DNA from: Amorphophallus konjac
Lineage: Eukaryota > Streptophyta > Magnoliopsida > Alismatales > Araceae
Reading direction: 5' to 3'
NCBI GenBank assembly: GCA_022559845.1
Contig: JAHNEJ010003545.1
Location: 310,001-374,000, forward strand
DNA length: 64,000 nucleotides
Part shown: positions 55,987 to 64,000 of the stretch, piece by piece
How positions within the stretch are numbered: the first letter of the stretch is position 1
Layout: each line of letters starts with the position of its first letter
Translations under genes and position numbers: made by a program
The notes under the pieces: model-generated
What the model saw: the letters and a program-made list of their open reading frames with translations, nothing else
Database searches by the model: none
Told to the model about the DNA's origin: nothing

Positions 55987-58247
55987 TGTTGAAGTTAGAT
56001 GGAAGGCTCTATCACCACAGGATGTGGATCTAGAGGGGGGGGGTGAATAGATCAACTGGCTATTTAAAAATTAGGCCTAGAATCAAATGCGGAATTAGAG
56101 GAACACTAGATGAACACAGCCAATGCACTGAATGAAACACACAAGATCTGCTGAACAAGCAATCAAACACACGAGAGGCACAAGGCTTTTAGGTGGTTCG
56201 GTCAATCCGACCTACGTCCACCCCACATTCAACTCGAATGTGGATTACTGCTGATACACAGCTTCAATCTGCTGGGCTTTACAGCTTGCCAACAACGGCT
56301 GGGGCTTACAGCTTATCCCGACCAGAGGAGCATCCTCTGCAACAGCTGAGCATCACAGCTTGCTCTGCTGGGCACTACAGCTTAGCCGACCAGAGGAACA
56401 CCTCTGCAACCTGCTGCCTCACAGCTTGAAACCGCTGACTAACAGCTTGATAGAACAAGAGTAATCAAAGAGAAAATAGCAAGATTGAAAATAAACAAAA
56501 CACACAATCGAATGGAATAAAAACCAAAATGACTGTAGCTCAAAGTTGAGCAATATCAGCTCTGGTAACTGGACCAAGAGACTGATTCACAAACTCTCAC
56601 GATAGCTCTCTCAACTCATCTTCTCTCTCTTTCTTCTTCTCTCCTTTTCTTCTTCTCTGCTTTTCTTCTCTCACAGTGGATCTCGGTGGATGCTGTTTCA
56701 GACTGGATGTATAGACTTCGCCAACTTCGATCAGCCTTTACGGAAGATGAAGACTGATATATATAACAACAGTAGGTGGATAAGGGCGCGTGGCTTCCAC
56801 ATTTTCCCGCCTAAGGAATTCTCCAGATTCGAGGCAATTCCATCCACGTGTCAGCATCTGGTCACCTCGTCCTCCTGGGATCACGAGCCATGTCAGCAAT
56901 CTCAGTAGAGAGTCCCTGTCAGACAGAGTATCGGATGATCAGATTAAATAACACTCTGTATAGACTTATCAGAAGAACTGCGTTGTATAGACTTCATATA
57001 AGTGAAAGGTATGTACAGACTTAGGTGATATGAAGACTGTCAATGTATAGACTAAGTGAAGATCAATGCAATGTGTAGACATCAGTGAGAAGATGCAGTG
57101 TGTAGACTTCAGTGAGACTCAATTGAAGACAGACGATGTATGGACTTCAGAACTGATGCACGATATACATACTTCATGAGACTCGAATGAAGACAAGCGA
57201 TGTATAGACTTCACTGCTGATGAATGCAATGTACAGACTTGCAATATGTGAAGGAGTTGATTGTATAGACTTCACGATGTGAAGACTTATCAACAAATGA
57301 CTGTACAGACTTGACCAAACAGTCCAATGTATGGACTTGAGTCATGGAGGCCAATGTATAGACTTCGAACACCTCTTGAGCTCTGCATAGATTTTGCAGT
57401 CACTGGGTGATGTATAGACTTTGGAAAACAGAAGCCTGTATAGACTTGGAAGATCAAGACGCTAAGAAAGACGGTCATTGTACAGACTTCGCCTGACACC
57501 GTCTAATGTACAGACTTTCTGTAATAGTCTGATGTACAGACTTTCTGTAACAGTCTGATGTACAGACTTCATGAGACTCTAGACACTGAATGCTGTACAG
57601 ACTTAACCCATGCAATGAGACGCTAAATGAGACGCTGAATGAGACGCTGGACTCTGTACAGACTTTGCCTAATGCCTGAGACGCTAACAAAGACGGACGA
57701 TGTTCAGACTTGCTGAAAGACCGATGTACAGACTTTCAAGCCTGAAGGCCAATGTGTGGACTTGCGTGAGACGCTCATTGAGACGCTCAATGTGCAGACT
57801 TCACCTTAGACTCTAAATGAGACGGACAATGTATAGACTTGGCCAATGCACTATGGATGTATGGACTTTGACGCCTGCATGCTATGCAATGTACACACTT
57901 GGTGACTTCGCATGTTTGTGCAATGTACAACCAGTGTATGGACTTGTCGTGCCTACATGGGGCGTTGTACACACTTGCTGCCTGATGCTCATGTGCAGAC
58001 TTTGATGCCCAACAGCGATGTACCTGATGCTAAGGTGCAGACTTTGATGCCCAACCGCCATGTATAGACTTTGAGACTTTGAGTTTGTGTTCAGTGTGAA
58101 GATAAGATAAAATGCATATAACACACAGATAATCTGATAAAGTGATTTCATCAAAACATAAATAGTGTTGCCAATTCATCAAAACAATGTGTTGCCATAT
58201 GAAGTAAAGTTACATGTCAACACCATCAACACATAGGAGTCACAACA
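55987..58247 (-). repeat. 5' LTR of Sirevirus F
   Basis: Direct repeat of 46237-48523, 26 bases shorter overall. The main gap removes about 29 bases between two neighbouring TGTAYAGACTT words (near 57020; compare 47265-47295). Box at 56186-56224, TATATATA at 56758-56765 (minus). Confidence 0.9.
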
Positions 58248-58252
58248 GCTTC

Positions 58253-59310
58253 TACCAAGGCCATACCCGAGAAACATTCGGTCTTGGAGGGAGAAGAGAA
58301 GAACAATTGGAGATAAGCTTTATGCAGGATGGGAGATATCGGGACTTGAAATCCTTCCAAGGTATTACCCCTCTAAGAGGTAGTCTGTTGCGCCGGGGCT
58401 TTGTGCATTTGATTTTTAGACCCTTGACATGCATACGACCAGGGTTTTCCCTGCGGGGACTTTGCCTCTCTTGACATGCCTTTATTATAATTTTACTTTT
58501 ATCAAAATTTTAACTTGATTATCATAATAGCCCTTTTTGGCTAGATGTATCACGAAAATTCACTTTAATTTGGGTCAAGACTACCCCTATTTGAGACTCC
58601 TCTCGTATTGGGGAGTACCTAGGTTGGTCATCTCATCCGTCAACCTCTTACTCTTGCACTCGGCCGACTAAAGAAGAGAAAAGACTTTTAGGTATACTCA
58701 TGGTATGGCCAAAGTAGCAACGGTGTTTAACAAAAGGAGACGGCTAAAGGGCGCCATGAAGTGTGTGAAGTGCCCAGCTAAGGGTTACTCTTAACAAGCG
58801 GGGAGAGAATGCCAAACTCCCAGCGCGGGGTTCTTATGACCGAAGTGCTGCATAGCAAGCCTAAAGACTCTTTTCTGAAATTGACTTAATGAAAAGGCCT
58901 AAGAAAAAGATCTAGAATAACACTCTTGATCATGTTAAGAAGCACTTCATTTTGAAAAACTGTGCGTGAAGAATGATGAAATCAAATCATACGCAAAACG
59001 TTACCTTGCAACCTTGTAGAAGCAGCAGCTGCTGGAGGCGATCTTGATGAACATGGGATTTGTCCTTAAGTGGCAGATACAAGGATTGGAGGCCAAGGTT
59101 TGAAGTGGCTTAACAAGAAAGAGTGGTACCAAGACCTGACTCAGACGAACAAGGATAAAAGGAAAAGAGGTGAGGGCTAGAACTCCCTCACTAAGGTACG
59201 GAGACCCTGATCACATGAATGGTCTACATAAGGAGAGGAAAATCAAGAAGTGGAGTGAGGGCTAAAGCCTCGGAAGCAGTGGGAAAACATGCAGATGCCC
59301 AGAGCAGTGG
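58253..59310. other. Continuation of the unclassified target of Sirevirus F
   Basis: Continuous with 46236 before the insertion: the joined text reads GGTTAACGGTGCTTC then TACCAAGGCC. No convincing coding domain on either strand; several short open frames carry stops. Probably part of an old Ty3/gypsy (perhaps Tat-like) element, but that is inference only. Confidence 0.35.
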
Positions 59311-59399
59311 ATGTGGAAGAAGTTGGGTCGGACCCGGGATTGGGAGGAATTAGAAGAAGAAATTGATAGATGGAAAGAGGCGGATCATGATGCAGGTAG

Positions 59400-59880
59400 G
59401 AATCATCCGAATGTTCCGGAGGAGGAAAACCCCGAGGGACGCGATGCCCTACGAAAAGGTATGAAAAAGATGATTGAGAAGAAGAAAAGAATGAAGAGAA
59501 CAAAGGACGGGATGTCTTCGAGGAGTAAGAAGATAAATCAAAAGAAAGATGGAGGGTCCGGAGGTTCTGGAAGAGGCAAGTAGAGAGGGACGTGATGCCC
59601 TGGGAGAATCAGTGGGAAGCCCGGAAGATCCAGACGTGAGGGTGTGTTGGGGCGCGAAGTCCAGAGAGGAAGATCCGGATGTTCCGGAGGGGGAAGATAC
59701 CATGGGATGCGATGCCCAAGGAGAATCAGTAAGAAATCCAAAAATTCTGGGGGAGGAAGACACTATGGGGCGCGATGCCCCGGGAGAATCAGTGAGAAAT
59801 CCGGAAGGTCCGGATGCAAGAGTTGGGAGTGGGCGTGATGCCCTAAGAGAAATCTGAAAGGGGCACAATGCCCAATGGGT
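59400..59880. repeat. Degenerate ~65-bp minisatellite around GATGCCC
   Basis: The core GG(C/A)(C/G/T)(C/T)G(C/T)GATGCCC recurs near 59440, 59590, 59705, 59768, 59833 and (as CACAATGCCC) 59862. Spacing is about 63-66 bases in the 3' half. Between cores, GGAGAATCAGT and GATCCGGA(T/G)GTTC repeat. Because unit lengths are near multiples of three, both strands stay open (plus strand: GRDA-x-GESV-x-NPE-type repeats; minus strand: Ser/Pro repeats). I see no reason to call either a gene. Confidence 0.75.
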
Positions 59881-60179
59881 GTAAGGGGACCCAGAGATCT
59901 CGAAGATAGAAGTGAACATGATAGTGAATGTGAAGGATCCGGAGGTTCCTGAAGGCGAGGAAGATATGGGTTCAGAAACCCGGGAAAGAAGGAATACAAA
60001 TGAATGTAATGTAATAGATGTAAGGGATGCAAAGAGTATAGAGAAGGTATTGAATGAGAGGATGAGATCCTCCTCCTCACCCACGGAGTGGCCCATAAGG
60101 AGAAAAATGTGGATGGAATAGAATAAGGAGTGAATGAATCGATGGAAGGCCCTTTAATAAAAGATTGCCCACCCCTCCT

Positions 60180-60540
60180 CAGCGAAGAACGTGCCCAGCC
60201 CAACAACTCAAAGGATTGAATCAATGTCCGAATACTCTCATGTGTTATGGTAATAGGGGATGAGAACCCCTTCTCTTGACAAGGAAGTTGTATAATGATG
60301 GAGCAAGGGGTAATCAGAGCATCAAAAGAACGTCGGCCATTGAACAAAGTGAATTTGATAATGGACCGATATGGCATCAACTTGTAAGAATTAATCATAG
60401 TGAGTCTTGATGAAGACTTCTTAAATATGCTCGGCACAAGAACACGGGTCGACATTCGGCAAATAAAATCTTGAACTTTGAATAATATAGTCGAGGCCAA
60501 ATCCTTCTTGTCCGACTCTTGATCATCCTCGGCACATGTG
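60180..60540 (-). CDS. Unidentified minus-strand ORF segment
   Basis: A segment with balanced composition: ASTILFKVQDFICRMSTRVL, then a Ser/Thr/Ile-rich part, then FNGRRSFDALITPCSIII, then ITHESIRTLIQSFELLGWAR. The open frame extends to 60500 at the ATG and upstream without it, and runs down into the minisatellite. It lies just downstream (minus strand) of the proline-rich frame below, with one stop between them, so the two may be one broken gene. I do not recognise the domain; a retroelement accessory ORF is a guess. Confidence 0.35.
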
Positions 60541-60656
60541 CTTGTAGAAATACACCCATTCCGCGGGGTGATGGAAGGTGAGATGGAAGCGGTAGGCTTA
60601 ATGAGTGATGGAGGTTTAATGGAGAGTGTTAACGGAAGCTTAAGGGGAGGCGGAGG

Positions 60657-61589
60657 CTAAAACACGTCAGGCTTCTCCCCTTGCTTGGAAGCAGACGGGA
60701 TTGGCTCGAGTACAAAAATAGGTGAATCCTGCTCAGAATTAGCCACGGGTTCGGGAAAAGGGTTAAGTGGTGAAGGGTTGGTAAATACCGGCTTTGGGGT
60801 TATAAGGATAGTGGAAGCCTTAGGTGGCGAACAAGGAGGAGATATAATGGGAGATTTGGCGGTGGCCGGTGGAGTGGAGGTAAGCTTCGATGGCTTGGCG
60901 GAAGGGTAAGTGGAAGTTGATGGTGTGGAGGTTGGAGGTATAATGGTTTGAGTTTTAGTGGTAGGTTCGGCGGAGGCCGATGGTGTGGAGGCTAATGGTG
61001 TAAAAGGAGAAGATTTAGTGCGTAGGAAGCGCCGGATGGGGCGAGAGGTATTAGGGATAAGAGAAGGGTCATGGTGTGCCGGTGCGGGTGATTCGAGTAT
61101 CGACCCATCATCGTAACACCAAGAGGTTTCATAGACGGGGTTAGGGACGGTGGCTTCGTCCTGAGCAGGGGGTTCATCAAGTGGCAATGGAGGGAGAGGA
61201 AAATGAAGGAAATTTGGAAGGGGTGCCTGCAAAATTTCAATATTTTGTGCCATCTCTAAATCCTCATCTTCATCAAAAACATCAAGTGGACGCCGTGGCG
61301 GAGGCATAATAATGGGTAGTGGAGGAGCGTGATGTGGAGGATTAAGTAAAAATGGAGGCGGAGTATCATCATATTGTGGAGAATTTTGTGGAGGTAAATG
61401 CGAAGGGGAAGGCGGAGGGCCATATGAATGAGTGGGGTGGATGAGTGGAGGGTGAATGGTGTCCACTTGAGCATTGAAGTCCGCCGGCTCTTGCTCGCTT
61501 GAACTGCCGATGTCATAGTTGTCTCTCCTATCATTCCAATATTTCTCCATCTTCGTGATGTCGTTCAGGACGGCGTGAAGGGAATTCAT
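60657..61589 (-). CDS. Proline-rich ORF, 310 aa, unidentified
   Basis: Starts MNSLHAVLNDITKMEKYWND, then a Pro/His/Ser/Thr-rich body with DVFDEDEDLEMAQNIE and repeated TPSTS / PPAT stretches, ending at TAA near 60657. Upstream on the same strand (61610-61860) the text continues in related style (TLLDKVASLEEQLKRV, a short coiled coil, and Pro-rich PPRP), interrupted by stops. It may be the N-terminal half of a broken retroelement gag or accessory protein. The composition alone is not diagnostic. Confidence 0.4.
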   Translation of the reverse strand: MNSLHAVLNDITKMEKYWNDRRDNYDIGSSSEQEPADFNAQVDTIHPPLIHPTHSYGPPPSPSHLPPQNSPQYDDTPPPFLLNPPHHAPPLPIIMPPPRRPLDVFDEDEDLEMAQNIEILQAPLPNFLHFPLPPLPLDEPPAQDEATVPNPVYETSWCYDDGSILESPAPAHHDPSLIPNTSRPIRRFLRTKSSPFTPLASTPSASAEPTTKTQTIIPPTSTPSTSTYPSAKPSKLTSTPPATAKSPIISPPCSPPKASTILITPKPVFTNPSPLNPFPEPVANSEQDSPIFVLEPIPSASKQGEKPDVF

Positions 61590-61865
61590 GGGGGAAGAAG
61601 AAGGAGGAGCGGGCTACGGGCTCGTAACCCTCTTAAGTTGTTCCTCCAATGAAGCAACTTTATCAAGAAGAGTTTGATGGAGGGGTGTGACCTGAGCAAT
61701 GGAAGATCAGCATGATTGCCTTGGAGGGGTGCCTTGATGTAAAGGCCGTGGTGGAGGGTTAATGGGCTGACCCACGGAAGGACTTGGACGGACTGGGTTG
61801 CAAGGAATGTGTGGGCCTTGGGGCCTTGGAGGAGGAGGAATATAAGGAGTGTTGAGTACAGAGGG

Positions 61866-63325
61866 TGGTCAAGCTAGAGGGGGAGGGGGTGAATAGATTG
61901 ACCTTATAAAAATTATAGTGGGGCAATTCGCAGTAGATGCAAAACAGCTAGATAATTAATTGAAAGACTTAGCTAAATCAATCAGAGAGTGCGCCTATCC
62001 ATGCATCTAGCGAAGAACAAATTAAGAGAATTAGACCAAACCACAGGAGGACACAGAATTTTAAGGTGGTTCGGTCTCCCAGCGGAGGCCTACGTCCACC
62101 TCCCCACTAAACCAGTGAGGAACCCTGCTGAGCTTTACAGCTTGGCTTCAACGAGGGACAGTCTCCTCAACACAGCTGAGCAATACAGCTTAGCTATGCC
62201 AGGATCTAAACCCTGAACAGCTGACAAACAGCTTACAGGCACCCTGGCCTATTTACCCCTGATCACAGCACAGCTCGCTGGATCAGATTACCCCTCTCTC
62301 AGCAGAACAATCCGAGAGAGAACAAACAAGGTCTGAGTTCAGATCAGAAACAAAAAGACAAAAACAAGGAAATCACACAATGGTGAAAAGAAAAACTAAT
62401 CCTCAGATCGAAGGCGCTGCAGACTCTGATAGCGAACTCAAATCTCTGGAAGAGATTTCTTCTCAGAAGATCAGTCTGCTTCTTGTCTGATGAGCTTGAT
62501 CAGCTTCACCTTCTTCACGATCTTCAGGTCTTCTCAAAATGATCTTCAGAGCAGTAGAAACATGTTCTTCGTCTTCAAGCTCTTCTACTCTCGTCCACTT
62601 GCTCTTACCTCTTTCCTCTATATACTCGATATCGATCACTCTTCAATTCTATCTCTTTTTATAGCATTGCCCAAGCCTGGAGCACACATCTTTCCCGCGT
62701 TCACCACGACCCACGTGCAGCAAGTGGACCCCACCTGATTTACTTGTTGGCTCAATGATTGCTCACCCCACGGATCTTCTTAAGTATATTCAGATGGCGT
62801 CAACTCAGTGAATCCAAAGGGTTGACGCAGCCTATCTTCCATCTTCTAGCTTCATGTTTCATGCGGAGTGCGTTGACGCATGGTGCAACTGCGGCCACAC
62901 ATCTGGTCACCTAATGTTGCACTTTAGATTGCAGTGTCAATCCATCGAACTGCAACATCGACCCATTGAACTACAGCGTCGGCGCTGCCTGGGTACTCCA
63001 GAGGCTGCAATAAGGAATACTTGAACTGCTGCGTCCACGCTAATTGATCAATGCGTTGACGCATCAGAGTAATCCAGAAACTGCTTTCTTGATTCATTGA
63101 ACTTCTGCGTCCACGCTACTTGATCAATGCGTTGACGCATGGTGCCACTTTAATCTTTATGACCTGTTTTGTAGACATCTTAGCCATCCAACTTCAACCC
63201 TATTCAAATCTTAATTCAGAAAAGAAATACATGTGTGATTGATACAGATTTAACATGGCATTTTAGAGTATAGTTTAGCATGCATCCAATACATGATTGT
63301 CATCATCAAAACCAGGAGGACAACA
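61866..63325 (-). repeat. 3' LTR of Sirevirus G
   Basis: Plus-strand ends TGGTCAAGCTAG...GGACAACA. Contains a G-run terminus (61880-61890), the conserved box (62058-62100), an AGCTG cluster (62125-62240), TATAAAAAG (62656-62663, minus) and repeated TGCGTTGACGCA / TGCGTCCACGCT words at 62790-63140 in the U3. Confidence 0.85.
62656..62663 (-). promoter_or_regulatory. TATA box of Sirevirus G LTR
   Basis: The minus strand reads GCTATAAAAAGAG, between the TGCGTTGACGCA word cluster and the AGCTG cluster, the same order as in Sireviruses B and F. Confidence 0.55.
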
Positions 63326-63339
63326 ATCTCCCCCTTTTT
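63326..63339 (-). other. Polypurine tract of Sirevirus G
   Basis: The minus strand reads AAAAAGGGGGAGAT, flush with the LTR start, with the same adjacent TTGATGATGG (plus strand) as in Sirevirus F. Confidence 0.85.
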
Positions 63340-63609
63340 GATGATGGTAACTCTGAAATGATTTAAGGATGAGACATCAAGCAAACGCATAGCTATCGTC
63401 AATCAGAAGCACACGTATCTATAATTCTTGAAGCTTCATTGGATTGCATCACAAAGAAGTCACAAAGAGAATTACTTCATGTATGCTTAATTACAAAAAG
63501 AGACATATGCAGTCATTCATCAATGCGTTTAACATTCGATTTGAACTCATGCTCTCCCCCTTTGACATCATCATGAAGGGGGCAAGTGAAAGACTTCTGT
63601 CATGAAACC

Positions 63610-63999
63610 TCAATTGAAAAAACGGCCTAGTCTGGAAGTGGATCCGCGAGCCCTGGGTGCTTGACTTTGAGCAGACTGAAATCGTTGAGAAGCAGATTGA
63701 TCTCTGGCCAGCAAAGTGGAAATGTCTTGAGATATCTCAGCTAGGTCATGGTGCAATGTGGTCCTCACCTTTGCAATTGTAGAGGACAAATCTTCTTGGA
63801 CAGTTTTGGTGTTCTTCAGTTGGTTGCCAAAAGAGGTAAGTGTTTCAGTCACAGTGTCAATCTTGGCTAAAATAGCTTTGATGCATTGGGGAAGTGCATT
63901 GACAGGACCTTTGATGGTTTCAACTGCTATCCTCACATCAAAACATAAATCAGTAATCTTGGCAAGGGATTGAAAAAATGAAGCTTGATTGCTGTGCAT
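63610..63999 (-). CDS. C-terminal part of an extra 3' ORF of Sirevirus G
   Basis: At least 129 codons, open to the window edge, stop at 63610, about 285 bases before the 3' LTR. Residues are mostly helical (heptad-like) in the middle: CIKAILAKIDTVTETLTSF, then VQEDLSSTIAKVRTTL, then LAEISQDISTLLARD. The tail is basic and Ser/Gln-rich, ending RLGRFFN. Some Sireviruses carry an env-like or coiled-coil ORF between pol and the 3' LTR, and position and orientation fit that class. No signal peptide or membrane span is visible in this part. The start at 63999 is not real, since the frame continues outside. Confidence 0.6.
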   Translation of the reverse strand: MHSNQASFFQSLAKITDLCFDVRIAVETIKGPVNALPQCIKAILAKIDTVTETLTSFGNQLKNTKTVQEDLSSTIAKVRTTLHHDLAEISQDISTLLARDQSASQRFQSAQSQAPRARGSTSRLGRFFN

Positions 64000-64000
64000 A

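Larger units (their letters stand above)
46237..58247 (-). mobile_element. Sirevirus F: nearly complete, recent Ty1/copia element
   Basis: LTRs 46237-48523 and 55987-58247, perfect target duplication GCTTC (46232-46236, 58248-58252), PBS, gag, pol, PPT; 12,011 bases in all. About ten substitutions were counted over the first ~730 LTR bases, roughly 1.3%, so insertion is recent. Gag-pol is continuous apart from three gag stops, one frameshift at the gag-protease border, a stop there and one stop in RNase H. It splits older sequence that joins 46236 to 58253. Confidence 0.9.
61866..64000 (-). mobile_element. Sirevirus G, 3' end (runs off the window)
   Basis: 3' LTR (61866-63325), PPT (63326-63339), a second polypurine-like box (near 63552) and the end of an extra ORF (63610 onward). 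The 5' part lies beyond 64000. Left flank GAGGG (61861-61865); the matching duplication is outside the window. LTR boxes and the PPT neighbourhood match the other Sireviruses here, but the LTR is much shorter (1460 bases). Confidence 0.85.

Overview
This window is nuclear DNA of a land plant, almost certainly an angiosperm. It is nearly pure retrotransposon sequence nested in layers, and I see no host gene, tRNA, rRNA or CRISPR array. The plant call rests on element families: Sirevirus-type Ty1/copia elements, a Tat-type Ty3/gypsy element with a second (plant aRNH-type) RNase H, chromodomain Ty3/gypsy relatives, and a plant L1-type LINE. I cannot name the species.

Layout. (1) 1-11.3 kb: three pieces of unusual chromovirus-derived elements. 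Element 1 (+, cut by the window start) ends in a 2.6-kb LTR. Element 2 (-, 4410-9045) is a compact element whose single 755-codon ORF runs from a degenerate protease fold, through an unknown region with repeated GCPGPP motifs, to an integrase tail and chromodomain. It has no gag, RT, RNase H or integrase core. Next is an inverted LTR of element 1's family. (2) 11.3-40.7 kb: an old Tat element (+) with gag, protease, RT, RNase H, aRNH and integrase, all broken. It is split by a 5'-truncated LINE (17.3-19.2 kb), by a Tekay-like solo LTR (TSD TTACT) that itself contains a gag-only Sirevirus (21.4-33.0 kb), and by a solo LTR of element 2's family (35.45-37.60 kb, TSD AAAAC). Its 3' region holds the decayed antisense remains of an intron-containing coiled-coil gene. 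(3) 40.8-46.2 kb: a lone Sirevirus LTR with a (CA)57 tract, then unclassified repeat DNA with a three-unit 151-bp tandem array. (4) 46.24-58.25 kb: a nearly complete young Sirevirus (-) with TSD GCTTC, LTRs about 98-99% alike where compared, and gag-pol carrying only a few stops and one frameshift. (5) 58.25-61.87 kb: the other side of that insertion target, with a ~65-bp minisatellite and unidentified minus-strand ORFs. (6) 61.87-64 kb: the 3' end of another Sirevirus (-), with an extra ORF between pol and LTR that runs off the window.

Cross-cutting signals. All Sirevirus LTRs share a box (TTTTAAGGTGGTTCGG ... CTACGTCCACCCC), a G-rich terminus, a cluster of AGCTG words downstream of TATA, and repeated polypurine-like boxes in the 3' internal region. 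Each family also carries a different short, often palindromic word repeated many times upstream of its TATA box.

Limits: boundaries are exact where both LTR ends and a target duplication were read. They are approximate for the LINE, the LTR at 40.8 kb and the unclassified blocks. Family assignments come from motifs read by eye, not from searches.
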